NCBI GenBank assembly: GCA_003158415.1
Contig: PMJA01000127.1
Span: 1 to 14,265, forward strand
DNA: 14,265 nt
Origin: Methylobacter sp.
GTDB taxonomy: Bacteria > Pseudomonadota > Gammaproteobacteria > Methylococcales > Methylomonadaceae
Reading direction: 5' to 3'
Shown: piece after piece, positions 6,586 to 13,199 of the stretch
Layout: each line of letters starts with the position of its first letter
Numbering within the stretch: the first letter of the stretch is position 1
Made by a program: the position numbers and the translations under genes
Notes under the pieces: model-generated
Seen by the model: only the letters and a program-made list of their open reading frames with translations
What the model was told of the DNA's origin: nothing
Databases searched by the model: none

Positions 6586-6899
6586 TGAGTTTTGAAGAAG
6601 AAATGGAAGAAATGGAATCTGCGGAAGACTTCTTGCAGTATTTTCAACTGGACTATACGCCCAGCGTGGTGCATGTTAACCGCTTGCATATACTGCAACG
6701 TTTTCATGATTATTTACAAAAAGCGGGCGACGATATGCCTGAAAACGAACCGGCAAAACGCGCTGTCTACAGTAAATTGTTGCTGCGCGCCTATCAGGAT
6801 TTTGTCGAGTCCGATGCGCAAACCGAAAAAGTGTTTAAAGTGTTTGCTATGGGCGAGCCGCAAACGGCGTTTGTTTCCTTAAGCGACATAAAAACATGA
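6585..6899 (+). CDS. nifW: NifW nitrogenase-stabilising protein, 104 aa
   Basis: NifW associates with the MoFe protein during maturation and helps stabilise or protect it from oxygen. The family signature is clear: MESAEDFLQYFQLDYTP (10-26), then VVHVNRLHILQRFHDYL (28-44), then a basic/aromatic helix (RAVYSKLLLRAYQDFVESDA) and the ending KVFKVFAMGEPQTAFVSL. The N-terminus is strongly acidic (EEEMEEMESAED). Length matches the family (about 100-115). The start overlaps the preceding stop by one base and the end overlaps nifZ by four (ATGA), consistent with translational coupling. Confidence 0.95.
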   Translation: MSFEEEMEEMESAEDFLQYFQLDYTPSVVHVNRLHILQRFHDYLQKAGDDMPENEPAKRAVYSKLLLRAYQDFVESDAQTEKVFKVFAMGEPQTAFVSLSDIKT

Positions 6900-7375
6900 A
6901 ACCCGATCGTTTCGACGAAGGCCGGTTCGACTTTGGCGAGTCGGTAAGGATCACCCGAAACGTGCGGAATGACGGCACTTACCCCGGCATGGAAGTAGGT
7001 ACCTTGTTGATACGCCGGGGTAGTGTCGGCAATGTCATTGAAGTCGGCACGTTTTTACAGGATCAGGTAATTTTTACCGTGCATTTTCTAAATCACGGAC
7101 GGATGGTGGGCTGTCGCCTGGAAGAGCTGATTAGTGCCGATGAACCCTGGAATCCCAGCCGCTTCGAGTTTAGAGACAGGGTGGTTTGTACTATCGATTT
7201 AGGCATACAGGGCAATATCTTGTTTGCAAAAGGCACGGAAGGCGAAGTCTTTAAGGTGATCAGAGACAGCGAACTGATACAATACCATGTCGCTTTTCAG
7301 GGCAGAACTTTGCAAGTGCCGGAATCGGCGCTGGCCCCCGCGCATCCTGAATCGTTTAATGAGCCGGAGTCTTGA
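6896..7375 (+). CDS. nifZ: NifZ P-cluster maturation protein, 159 aa
   Basis: NifZ acts in formation of the second P-cluster of the MoFe protein. The protein has two NifZ/SH3-like beta units. The first (about 11-81) contains FDFGESVRITRNVRNDGTYP, then the strand pattern GTLLIRRGSVGNVIEVGTFL, and ends GCRLEELI. The second (about 88-150) begins FEFRDRVVCTIDL and continues GTEGEVFKVIRDSEL to LQVPESAL. Length agrees with gammaproteobacterial NifZ (about 150). The start lies in an ATGA overlap with nifW, and nifM begins one base after its stop. Confidence 0.93.
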   Translation: MKPDRFDEGRFDFGESVRITRNVRNDGTYPGMEVGTLLIRRGSVGNVIEVGTFLQDQVIFTVHFLNHGRMVGCRLEELISADEPWNPSRFEFRDRVVCTIDLGIQGNILFAKGTEGEVFKVIRDSELIQYHVAFQGRTLQVPESALAPAHPESFNEPES

Positions 7376-7376
7376 T

Positions 7377-8210
7377 ATGAATCCGTCGACTGATGCTTAT
7401 ACTTTATTAAGAGCAGCTTTGGCGCTATACAAAAAAACGCCGGATGAATTGCAGGCCGACGAATTAAAGCAGGCAACCATCCAGGGCTACAATGAATTTA
7501 AAATTGAAAACTGCATCCTGAATGCGCCGGAAGCCGCTGCCGTAATTATTTCCGACACCGAATTGCAGGCGGCTTATCAGGAAATCCGAGGTCGCTATGA
7601 CGATGATGAGTCATTCTTCCGGGAACTGGAAAAAAATGATCTAAACCAGGATAGCCTGAGTGCCGCGCTGTTTAGGCAGTGCCGGGTCAATGTGGTGATG
7701 GAGCTGATAGCGTCGCGAGCGCTCGAAGTCAGCGATGCGGAGATAGGTATTTACTACCATTTGCATAGCGAGCAGTTTAATCGTCCTGAACTGCGTGAGG
7801 CCTGCCATATCTTTATCAGCATCAATCCCGATTATCCTGAAAACACCCGTGAGGCAGCATGGTCGAGAATGCAGGACATTAGCGCAAAGCTGCAAAAAAA
7901 GCCTTATAAGTTTGCCGACCTGGCGTTGAAACATTCCGAATGCCCGACAGCGCTGCAAGGCGGCGTATTGGGTATAGTGCCGCGCGGCAAGTTGTATCCC
8001 GAATTGGATGCCGTGCTTTTCAGCCTGAAAGTCGGCGCGGTGAGTGACATTGTCGAATCGGAAATAGGATTCCATCTGCTTTTGTGCAAGCAAATACAAA
8101 AAGCGGAAACTTTGTCATTACAAAAAGCGACACCGAAAATACGTCAATTGATGAACGACCGTTCGCGGCAAGCGTGTCAGCGTGCATGGTTAGCAGGTTT
8201 ACCTAAGTAA
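7377..8210 (+). CDS. nifM: NifM peptidyl-prolyl isomerase for NifH, 277 aa
   Basis: NifM is needed to give active dimeric Fe protein (NifH) and is a parvulin-type prolyl isomerase. The N-terminal helical region (1-135) resembles the SurA/PrsA-like N-domain. The PpiC domain covers about 138-240: [11 protein letters not shown], then [20 protein letters not shown] followed by [20 protein letters not shown], and ending [15 protein letters not shown]. There is no signal peptide, so unlike SurA it is cytoplasmic. I chose ATG 7377, one base after the nifZ stop, because the frame upstream only overlaps nifZ and does not resemble NifM. A C-terminal helix (244-272) follows the isomerase domain. It is the last gene of the tightly packed cysE-nifM block; clpX follows after 16 bases. 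Confidence 0.94.
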   Translation: MNPSTDAYTLLRAALALYKKTPDELQADELKQATIQGYNEFKIENCILNAPEAAAVIISDTELQAAYQEIRGRYDDDESFFRELEKNDLNQDSLSAALFRQCRVNVVMELIASRALEVSDAEIGIYYHLHSEQFNRPELREACHIFISINPDYPENTREAAWSRMQDISAKLQKKPYKFADLALKHSECPTALQGGVLGIVPRGKLYPELDAVLFSLKVGAVSDIVESEIGFHLLLCKQIQKAETLSLQKATPKIRQLMNDRSRQACQRAWLAGLPK

Positions 8211-8226
8211 TCATAAGGAATTACTC

Positions 8227-9501
8227 ATGAGCGATAAAGAAATCAAGCACTGTTCCTTTTGCGGTATAGCTCAGTCTCCTACCGTGCCGTTGATTGCCGG
8301 TAGCGACGGCTTTATTTGCGGCGATTGTGTGTTATTGGCCAATCAGGTGGTCAGCAATTGGAGCCGGAAAAAAGAGCTGTCCGAAATGCAGGGGCCGTTG
8401 CCTATCCCTGCGAAAATAAAAGCGCATCTGGATCAATATATTATCGGCCAGGATTTGGCCAAAGAAATATTATCGGTCGCCGTTTATAACCATTACAAGC
8501 GTCTCAAGCATGAAAGCGGCGATGCAGGTTTGGGCGAATTCGATAAGGATGTGGAAATCGGCAAATCCAATATTCTGTTGATAGGCCCGTCCGGCACTGG
8601 CAAAACTTTGCTGGCCAGCACGCTGGCTAAGATAGTCGGCGTTCCTTTTGTCATCGCCGATGCCACAACGCTGACCCAGGCGGGTTATGTTGGCGATGAC
8701 GTGGAAAACATCCTGGTCAGGTTGCTTGATGTCGCCGAAGGCAATATGGCCAATGCCGAATGGGGCATGGTTTATCTGGATGAAATCGACAAAATCGCCC
8801 GCAGTCCCGAACAGCAAACCGGCACGCGCGATGTGTCCGGAGAAGGCGTGCAACAGGCGTTGTTGCGATTAGTCGAAGGGTCTCATGTTAAAGTTTCCGC
8901 CAAAGGTCAGCGTAACAAGGACGGCGAAACGACTATCGATACGCGCAATATTTTATTCATAGCTGGCGGTTCTTTTCCCGGCCTTGAAAAACATGTGGAA
9001 AAACGCCTGATGCCGACCAATTCGGCCATCGGTTTCCATGCCGAAGTGAATAATTCTGCCGACAAACCGGCGCTGGAGGATATGCTTAATGCTACGCAAC
9101 CCAGCGATTTACGCAAATTCGGCCTTATCCCTGAGTTTATCGGCCGCTTCCCGGTATTGGCGCCGCTGGAACCGCTGGATATAGACTCATTAATTAAAGT
9201 GTTAACGGAACCTAAAAATGCCCTGGTACGTCAGTATCAGCAATTGTTCGCTTACGAAGGCGTGGAGCTGAAATTTGAACCCGATGCGTTGGTTGAAATC
9301 GCCAAAAAAGCCATAGAACGCGAAACGGGCGCGCGTGGTTTGCGCAGTATTATGGAACAGATCCTGCGCAGAACCATGTTTGATATACCGTCCTGCGATG
9401 ATATAGAGCAATGTATAGTTGATGCCGATGCCGTCAGAGGCGAAGGCGAAATCCGATTGATTAAAAAAGATGAAATAAAGCTCAGGCAACAGGCCGGGTA
9501 A
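8227..9501 (+). CDS. clpX: ClpX unfoldase, nif-linked paralogue, 424 aa
   Basis: ClpX is the AAA+ ring that unfolds proteins for ClpP. The zinc-binding domain is intact (Cys9, Cys12, Cys31, Cys34). Walker A is GPSGTGKT (120-127), the pore loop GYVG is at 153-156, Walker B is VYLDEID (182-188) and the [15 protein letters not shown] motif is present. The IGF tripeptide that docks on ClpP is at 268-270, so ClpP partnership is likely. The RKH loop, which in housekeeping ClpX contacts ssrA-tagged substrates, is replaced by KGQRNKDGE (226-234) and the segment is about two residues shorter. In Azotobacter a second ClpX in the nif cluster takes part in turnover of FeMo-co assembly proteins, and this gene sits in the same place after nifM. 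It is preceded by AAGGAA; no clpP or lon neighbour is present, unlike the housekeeping locus. Confidence 0.95.
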   Translation: MSDKEIKHCSFCGIAQSPTVPLIAGSDGFICGDCVLLANQVVSNWSRKKELSEMQGPLPIPAKIKAHLDQYIIGQDLAKEILSVAVYNHYKRLKHESGDAGLGEFDKDVEIGKSNILLIGPSGTGKTLLASTLAKIVGVPFVIADATTLTQAGYVGDDVENILVRLLDVAEGNMANAEWGMVYLDEIDKIARSPEQQTGTRDVSGEGVQQALLRLVEGSHVKVSAKGQRNKDGETTIDTRNILFIAGGSFPGLEKHVEKRLMPTNSAIGFHAEVNNSADKPALEDMLNATQPSDLRKFGLIPEFIGRFPVLAPLEPLDIDSLIKVLTEPKNALVRQYQQLFAYEGVELKFEPDALVEIAKKAIERETGARGLRSIMEQILRRTMFDIPSCDDIEQCIVDADAVRGEGEIRLIKKDEIKLRQQAG

Positions 9502-9548
9502 AGAAAAATTCATCTTATATTTTTAGATTAACAAGAAACGAGAATTTT

Positions 9549-10163
9549 ATGACTACCGAAGAAAAAATCCGCAATCAACTTGCCGTTAACCCTATCATCA
9601 TATATATGAAAGGCATTCCGACCAATCCGCAATGCGGGTTTTCCGCCAAATCGATAGGTTATTTAAACGAGACCCACATCCCTTATGCTTTTGTGAATGT
9701 GCTGGAGGCCCCTTTTATCCGTGAAAAGTTGCCGAGCATTTCCCACTGGCCGACTTTTCCTCAGTTATTTGTCAACGGCGAACTGGTCGGCGGTTGCGAT
9801 ATTATTGAAGAAATGTCCAATACCGGTAGTTTGTTACCCTTGTTAACGGCTGCTGCACCCAAAAAAGCGGAGGATGAAAAAGAGTCCTTAAGCGCTCAGG
9901 AAGTTGAACAATTCGTGCAACAGGGTATACCTGATGCAAAGGTTTTAGTCGAAGGTGTAGGTTGTGATTTATTGATCATTGTTATCAGTGAGCAATTTGC
10001 CGATTTATCTTTGGTTAAAAAACAGCAATTGGTTCTGGCAACTTTGAAAGATCCTCTGGCCTCAGGAAAACTCCACGCGGTCAGCGTTAAAGCATACACC
10101 CCGAATGAATGGCTGGATCAGCAGTTAAGCAAGGAACCGGGATTGTTGCAAATTAAGCATTAG
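9549..10163 (+). CDS. Fused monothiol glutaredoxin (CGFS) and BolA/IbaG domain, 204 aa
   Basis: Residues 1-100 are a Grx4/GrxD-type monothiol glutaredoxin: YMKGIPTNPQCGFSAKSIGY carries the CGFS site (29-32), followed by WPTFPQLFVNGELVGGCDII (67-86). A polar linker (103-115, PKKAEDEKESLSA) leads to a BolA domain at about 116-190. It is closest in style to E. coli IbaG: VKKQQLVLATL, then KLHAVSVKAYTPNEW with the conserved His176. The usual 'GDGSHF' loop is replaced by GVGCDL, which puts Asp at the usual His position and Cys139 beside it. CGFS glutaredoxins and BolA proteins form [2Fe-2S]-bridged complexes that carry or insert clusters, so the fusion makes a one-chain version. In the nif context it probably delivers Fe-S clusters or senses cluster status. 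It sits 47 bases after clpX. Confidence 0.9.
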   Translation: MTTEEKIRNQLAVNPIIIYMKGIPTNPQCGFSAKSIGYLNETHIPYAFVNVLEAPFIREKLPSISHWPTFPQLFVNGELVGGCDIIEEMSNTGSLLPLLTAAAPKKAEDEKESLSAQEVEQFVQQGIPDAKVLVEGVGCDLLIIVISEQFADLSLVKKQQLVLATLKDPLASGKLHAVSVKAYTPNEWLDQQLSKEPGLLQIKH

Positions 10164-10262
10164 AATAATCACCACGAAGACACTAAGATTTAAAGATCGA
10201 TGATACAATATTTACCCCATAAGAATGAGTGGATAAATATATTCGAGCTTTTCGATTGGCCC

Positions 10263-10313
10263 AAAGTAAATCCGTTCATCCTTCGACAGGCTCAGGACGA
10301 ACGGATTTACTTT
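10263..10313. repeat. Perfect 15-bp hairpin element between grx-bolA and nifF
   Basis: Arms 10263-10277 (aaagtaaatccgttc) and 10299-10313 (gaacggatttacttt) are perfect reverse complements around a 21-base loop. The loop contains the widespread dispersed motif 'ccttcgacaggctcaggac', which extends the stem internally by TCCT/AGGA. T-rich sequence at the end of the right arm means it could also act as a terminator, giving nifF its own promoter. The rest of the gap (10164-10397) has a partial copy of the repeat seen before cysE (about 10168-10180) and no gene. Confidence 0.7.
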
Positions 10314-10397
10314 TATCAAGCACTAACGGAAATACTTGGATTTGTGTGCTTATTAAATTTCACATAGAGCCGGAATCTGAATATAAGCGAGGACATC

Positions 10398-10922
10398 ATG
10401 ACCAAAATAGGCGTTTTTTTTGGGACAGATACCGGAAATACCCGCCGCGTTGCCAAAGATATTACAACGGCATTGGATACCACTAAGGCGGTGAATGTAC
10501 GCAATGCCACGGTGGCGGATATGCTGGCTTATGACATTTTGATTTTAGGTACGCCCACTTATGGTGAAGGCTTGTTGCCCGGTTTATCGACCGGCAACGC
10601 CACGGAAAGTTGGGAGGAATTTTTGCCGACGCTGGCAGGGCAGAATTTTAGCGGTAAAAAAGTGGCGATTTATGGCCTGGGTAATCAAAAAAGTTATCCG
10701 GACGAATTTGTCGACGCGATGTTTTATCTGTACGAACAATTTAAACAATGCGGCGCTACTCTGATAGGTGCTTGGGGAACTGACGGGTATCACTTCCAGG
10801 CTTCCAAAGCCGTTATTGATGGGCGCTTTATCGGTTTGGCGCTGGATCAGGAAAATCAAAAAGACCTTACACCCGAAAGGCTGGATGCCTGGTTGAAAAT
10901 GCTGGTTAAGGATTGGAATTAA
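10398..10922 (+). CDS. nifF: NifF flavodoxin, electron donor to nitrogenase, 174 aa
   Basis: A long-chain flavodoxin that carries electrons on FMN to the Fe protein NifH. The FMN phosphate loop is GTDTGNTRR (9-17). The TPTYGEG flavin loop (52-58) is followed by the NifF-characteristic LLPGLSTGNATESWEEFLPT, which separates it from housekeeping FldA. The second flavin loop is IYGLGNQKSYPDEF (91-104), and the end GTDGYHFQASKAVIDGRFIG followed by LALDQENQ is also typical of NifF. GAGG precedes the ATG by five bases or so. The strong hairpin upstream suggests a separate transcription unit; the Rieske gene starts 23 bases downstream. Confidence 0.95.
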   Translation: MTKIGVFFGTDTGNTRRVAKDITTALDTTKAVNVRNATVADMLAYDILILGTPTYGEGLLPGLSTGNATESWEEFLPTLAGQNFSGKKVAIYGLGNQKSYPDEFVDAMFYLYEQFKQCGATLIGAWGTDGYHFQASKAVIDGRFIGLALDQENQKDLTPERLDAWLKMLVKDWN

Positions 10923-10945
10923 CCGTTTACGAGCAAGAAGCCGCT

Positions 10946-11311
10946 ATGGCAAACGTCAACACAAAACCCGCCTGCACGCGCCGCGAACTGGATGAAGCCC
11001 GTTTTTTAATTCGCCATGTATTCTTTAAAAAACAGCCGGTTTCGGTTATTATTTTTGCTTTTGATGGCATAGCTTATGCGTATGTCAACCATTGCATGCA
11101 CATGCACCGACCGTTAAATTGCGAACAGGATAACGTGTTTGATGAAAGCGGAAACTATCTGCGTTGCTCCATGCACGGCTTTATCTTTGATCCTAAAACC
11201 GGCGAGTGCCAAAGTCCGGTTTGTTTTGGACAGCGCTTGCAATCGCTACGCTTGCACGAGTGTGACGGCACCGTTTATTTTGCCGAAAAGCATCTGACCC
11301 TTATCGATTGA
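10946..11311 (+). CDS. Rieske-type [2Fe-2S] protein, 121 aa
   Basis: The Rieske cluster ligands are present as Cys50-x-His52 (NHCMHMHRPLN) and Cys74-x2-His77 (YLRCSMHGFIFDPKTGEC), with the usual 21-residue spacing between Cys52-type and second motif. There is no signal or membrane anchor, so it is a soluble ferredoxin- or NirD-like protein and not part of a bc1 complex. I start at ATG 10946, with a purine-rich sequence upstream; a TTG at 10913 would overlap nifF and add 11 residues. Being immediately downstream of nifF and upstream of an RseC-like gene, it may serve in electron delivery to nitrogenase or in redox sensing. No substrate enzyme is encoded nearby, so its partner is unknown. Confidence 0.85.
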   Translation: MANVNTKPACTRRELDEARFLIRHVFFKKQPVSVIIFAFDGIAYAYVNHCMHMHRPLNCEQDNVFDESGNYLRCSMHGFIFDPKTGECQSPVCFGQRLQSLRLHECDGTVYFAEKHLTLID

Positions 11312-11321
11312 CGGTGTAGCT

Positions 11322-11759
11322 ATGATAGAAGAATCAGCAGTTGTCGTAAAAATAGAAAACCACCAGATTTGGGTTGAAAGCGGACAAAACAGCGCCTGCG
11401 GCGGATGCCAGCAAAAAGCCTCGTGTACAACCCAGGCAATTAGTAGCGTACTCAAGAAAAAGTCGGTGCCGGTAGATAGCGACATCGCCTTAAAAGTAGG
11501 CGATGCCGTTATGGTCGCCATTGATGAAAATCTGTTGCTGCGCGCCTCGTTAATCTTATATTTATTGCCGTTAATAGCTTTGTTTACCGGCGCCGGTATG
11601 GTCGACTGGCTGTTGGCGGATAGCGTTCGCTATAAAGATTTATGGGTAGCCGGTAGCGCTGTACTGAGTTTTTTGCTGTCGCTGTACTTAATCAACCAAG
11701 CGCAATATTTGTTATTGCTGAGCCATTACGCCCGGCCTGTCGTGGTCAGGAAAATTTAA
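11322..11759 (+). CDS. RseC/RsxC-system-type membrane redox protein, 145 aa
   Basis: The protein matches the RseC family (positive regulator of sigma-E, also a member of the SoxR-reducing system with Rsx/Rnf). An N-terminal cytoplasmic part has the cysteine cluster SACGGCQQKASC (Cys26, Cys29, Cys35), followed by a strand-rich stretch ending GDAVMVAIDEN. Two transmembrane helices follow (about 71-95 and 106-126), and a short basic tail ends the chain. Length and layout are normal for the family. The gene begins ten bases after the Rieske gene. Rnf complexes supply low-potential electrons in many diazotrophs, so an RseC-like partner here suggests a link between membrane electron flow and nitrogenase; no rnf gene is in the window. 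Confidence 0.85.
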   Translation: MIEESAVVVKIENHQIWVESGQNSACGGCQQKASCTTQAISSVLKKKSVPVDSDIALKVGDAVMVAIDENLLLRASLILYLLPLIALFTGAGMVDWLLADSVRYKDLWVAGSAVLSFLLSLYLINQAQYLLLLSHYARPVVVRKI

Positions 11760-11773
11760 GTCTTCGTGTCATT

Positions 11774-12073
11774 ATGAATGTCTGGGCCATTAATAAAGAC
11801 AACCCCCTTAAGCTCCTGTTATTGGAACTGGTGCATCGTTACGGCGAAAATACGCTGGCGTTGAACACTCAGGAACAGCATTTTCAAGCTATCGATCTAT
11901 GCACACCTAATGACTCTAAGCTTTCCGCCTATATTTTTACTTTTGGTCAGAGCTCAGGACGTTATGGCATAGACCTGAGATATCCCATTTCCACAAATAA
12001 TATTGTCGGTGAAAATGAAAACCTGACCTTGGATCAAATTATAGAAATAATCTCTACTCATTTATTCTCATAA
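11774..12073 (+). CDS. Conserved-looking small protein upstream of draT, 99 aa, unknown
   Basis: The product begins MNVWAINKDNPLKLLLLELV and ends with the amphipathic helix LTLDQIIEIISTHLF. The middle (QHFQAIDLCTPNDSKLSAYIFTFGQSSGRYGIDLRYP) has alternating strands, suggesting a small alpha/beta fold. There is no signal peptide, metal motif or transmembrane span. The start has no clear ribosome binding site: AGGA is about 20 bases away. It lies between the RseC-like gene and the gene coupled to draT, with short gaps, so it is probably co-transcribed. I do not recognise the family. Confidence 0.7.
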   Translation: MNVWAINKDNPLKLLLLELVHRYGENTLALNTQEQHFQAIDLCTPNDSKLSAYIFTFGQSSGRYGIDLRYPISTNNIVGENENLTLDQIIEIISTHLFS

Positions 12074-12085
12074 ATTCTGCACATC

Positions 12086-12382
12086 ATGAATCCAGAACAA
12101 CAAACCGAATGCCGCTATTTCGTTAGTTACAGCGGCATCAAGCTCCCGCTAAAGCTGGTCAACGAAATAACGGAAGCCAGTTTAAATAATCGAAACACCT
12201 ATTATCGTGGTTATTTTGACGCCCAGGACAAAATGCTGCTTTGCCAGAAAGTTGTTTATGGCGAAGTCGAGTCCGAGCATGAATACCACTATGACGACAA
12301 TGGTGTTTTAAAACAGGCGCAAATAACTGAAGACGATGAAGTTAGGGAGATTCATTTTAATGAGTTGGGCGAGATGGTGTGA
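12086..12382 (+). CDS. Small protein coupled to draT, 98 aa, possibly DUF6156 family
   Basis: The N-terminus RYFVSYSGIKLPLKLVNEI is followed by NRNTYYRGYFDAQDKMLLCQ and KVVYGEVESEHEYHYDDNGV, an antiparallel-strand pattern like a small beta sheet. The C-terminus is acidic (TEDDEVREIHFNELGEMV). I recall similar ~100-residue proteins next to draT annotated as DUF6156, but this name is from memory and tentative. Its stop overlaps the draT GTG start by four bases (GTGA), which indicates coupled translation and often means the two proteins interact or are needed in equal amounts. No enzyme motif is visible. Confidence 0.75.
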   Translation: MNPEQQTECRYFVSYSGIKLPLKLVNEITEASLNNRNTYYRGYFDAQDKMLLCQKVVYGEVESEHEYHYDDNGVLKQAQITEDDEVREIHFNELGEMV

Positions 12383-13188
12383 TTGATGTTTCTCAACATG
12401 GACACAGCACCAACTTAATTGGTTTGGCGACTGCCTGCATGGCCAGTCATGGCTTTAACGAAAATCCCAAACCGCTGCATATTGCAGGCACCCGTGAGTC
12501 AGCTTCAGGTTTGTTTAAGCAATTGCTCAGACAACCGACACGAGATGACTGCGGCCGGATATTTCAAGACTATATGTGTGTCGTATTCGGCTTTGAAACA
12601 GAACAAAGACTATGCAACGATCACTCAGGAAGACGACGTTATCGGAATAGTTACCTCAGACTGATTCAGGATTGGGGACTGGATTCCAACAATGCCCAGG
12701 GCGCAGTTTTTAAAGGTTGGGTCGAAAGCCGCTTTGGGCTATTTCCTACTTATCATAAACAGCACATAGCCAGTTTCATGAGCAAGGATTGGATCATGTA
12801 TATCGAGGAAAAGATGAACAGCCGTTATCATAACAACTGCATTTACATGCAACTGGATCTTCTTTACGAATATTGTCAGTGGATTATCGAGCGTTTTCAG
12901 TTTCCGGCAGCTACCCATAAAACCCTCTATCGGGGTGTCAATTCGCTAGATGATCATTGGGTGGTTCAGGATGAGGATAAACTGCACAAAATCGTACGTT
13001 TCAATAGCATTGTTTCTTTTACCGACCGCCGCAGCATTGCCAGTGAGTTCGGCGCTTATATTCTGGAAGTTGAAGTGCCGATGGTTAAACTGGTTTTTTT
13101 TAATGAACTACTGCCGCACCATGCCTTGCACGGCGAAGCTGAATATTTAGTGATTGGCGGTGATTATCAGTTCAAAGTGCAGCGTTAA
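12379..13188 (+). CDS. draT: DraT, NAD-dependent ADP-ribosyltransferase of dinitrogenase reductase, 269 aa
   Basis: DraT transfers ADP-ribose from NAD+ to an arginine of NifH in response to ammonium or energy loss, switching nitrogenase off. The N-terminus HGHSTNLIGLATACMASHGF and the stretch PLHIAGTRES are signatures of DraT. The R-S-E type ADP-ribosyltransferase motifs are visible: Arg185 in LYRGVN, Ser213 in VSFTDR, and the E-x-E pair Glu253/Glu255 in HGEAEYLVIGG. Length is in the usual range (about 270-290). The GTG start overlaps the preceding gene by four bases; the next ATG lies too far inside the protein. DraG follows 11 bases downstream, completing the on/off switch. Confidence 0.95.
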   Translation: MIDVSQHGHSTNLIGLATACMASHGFNENPKPLHIAGTRESASGLFKQLLRQPTRDDCGRIFQDYMCVVFGFETEQRLCNDHSGRRRYRNSYLRLIQDWGLDSNNAQGAVFKGWVESRFGLFPTYHKQHIASFMSKDWIMYIEEKMNSRYHNNCIYMQLDLLYEYCQWIIERFQFPAATHKTLYRGVNSLDDHWVVQDEDKLHKIVRFNSIVSFTDRRSIASEFGAYILEVEVPMVKLVFFNELLPHHALHGEAEYLVIGGDYQFKVQR

Positions 13189-13199
13189 AGAAGGGGAGT

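Noticed and set aside
7641..8099. 152-codon ORF on the minus strand within nifM
   Set aside because: It is a shadow of nifM in another frame, with no recognisable domain and no ribosome binding site.
10338..10356. Sigma-54 promoter for nifF (TTGG ... TGTGC)
   Set aside because: GG and GC are eight bases apart instead of ten, so it does not meet the spacing rule.
10229..10486. 85-codon ORF spanning the hairpin and the start of nifF
   Set aside because: It runs through the palindromic repeat and overlaps nifF out of frame; the product has no coherent fold signal.
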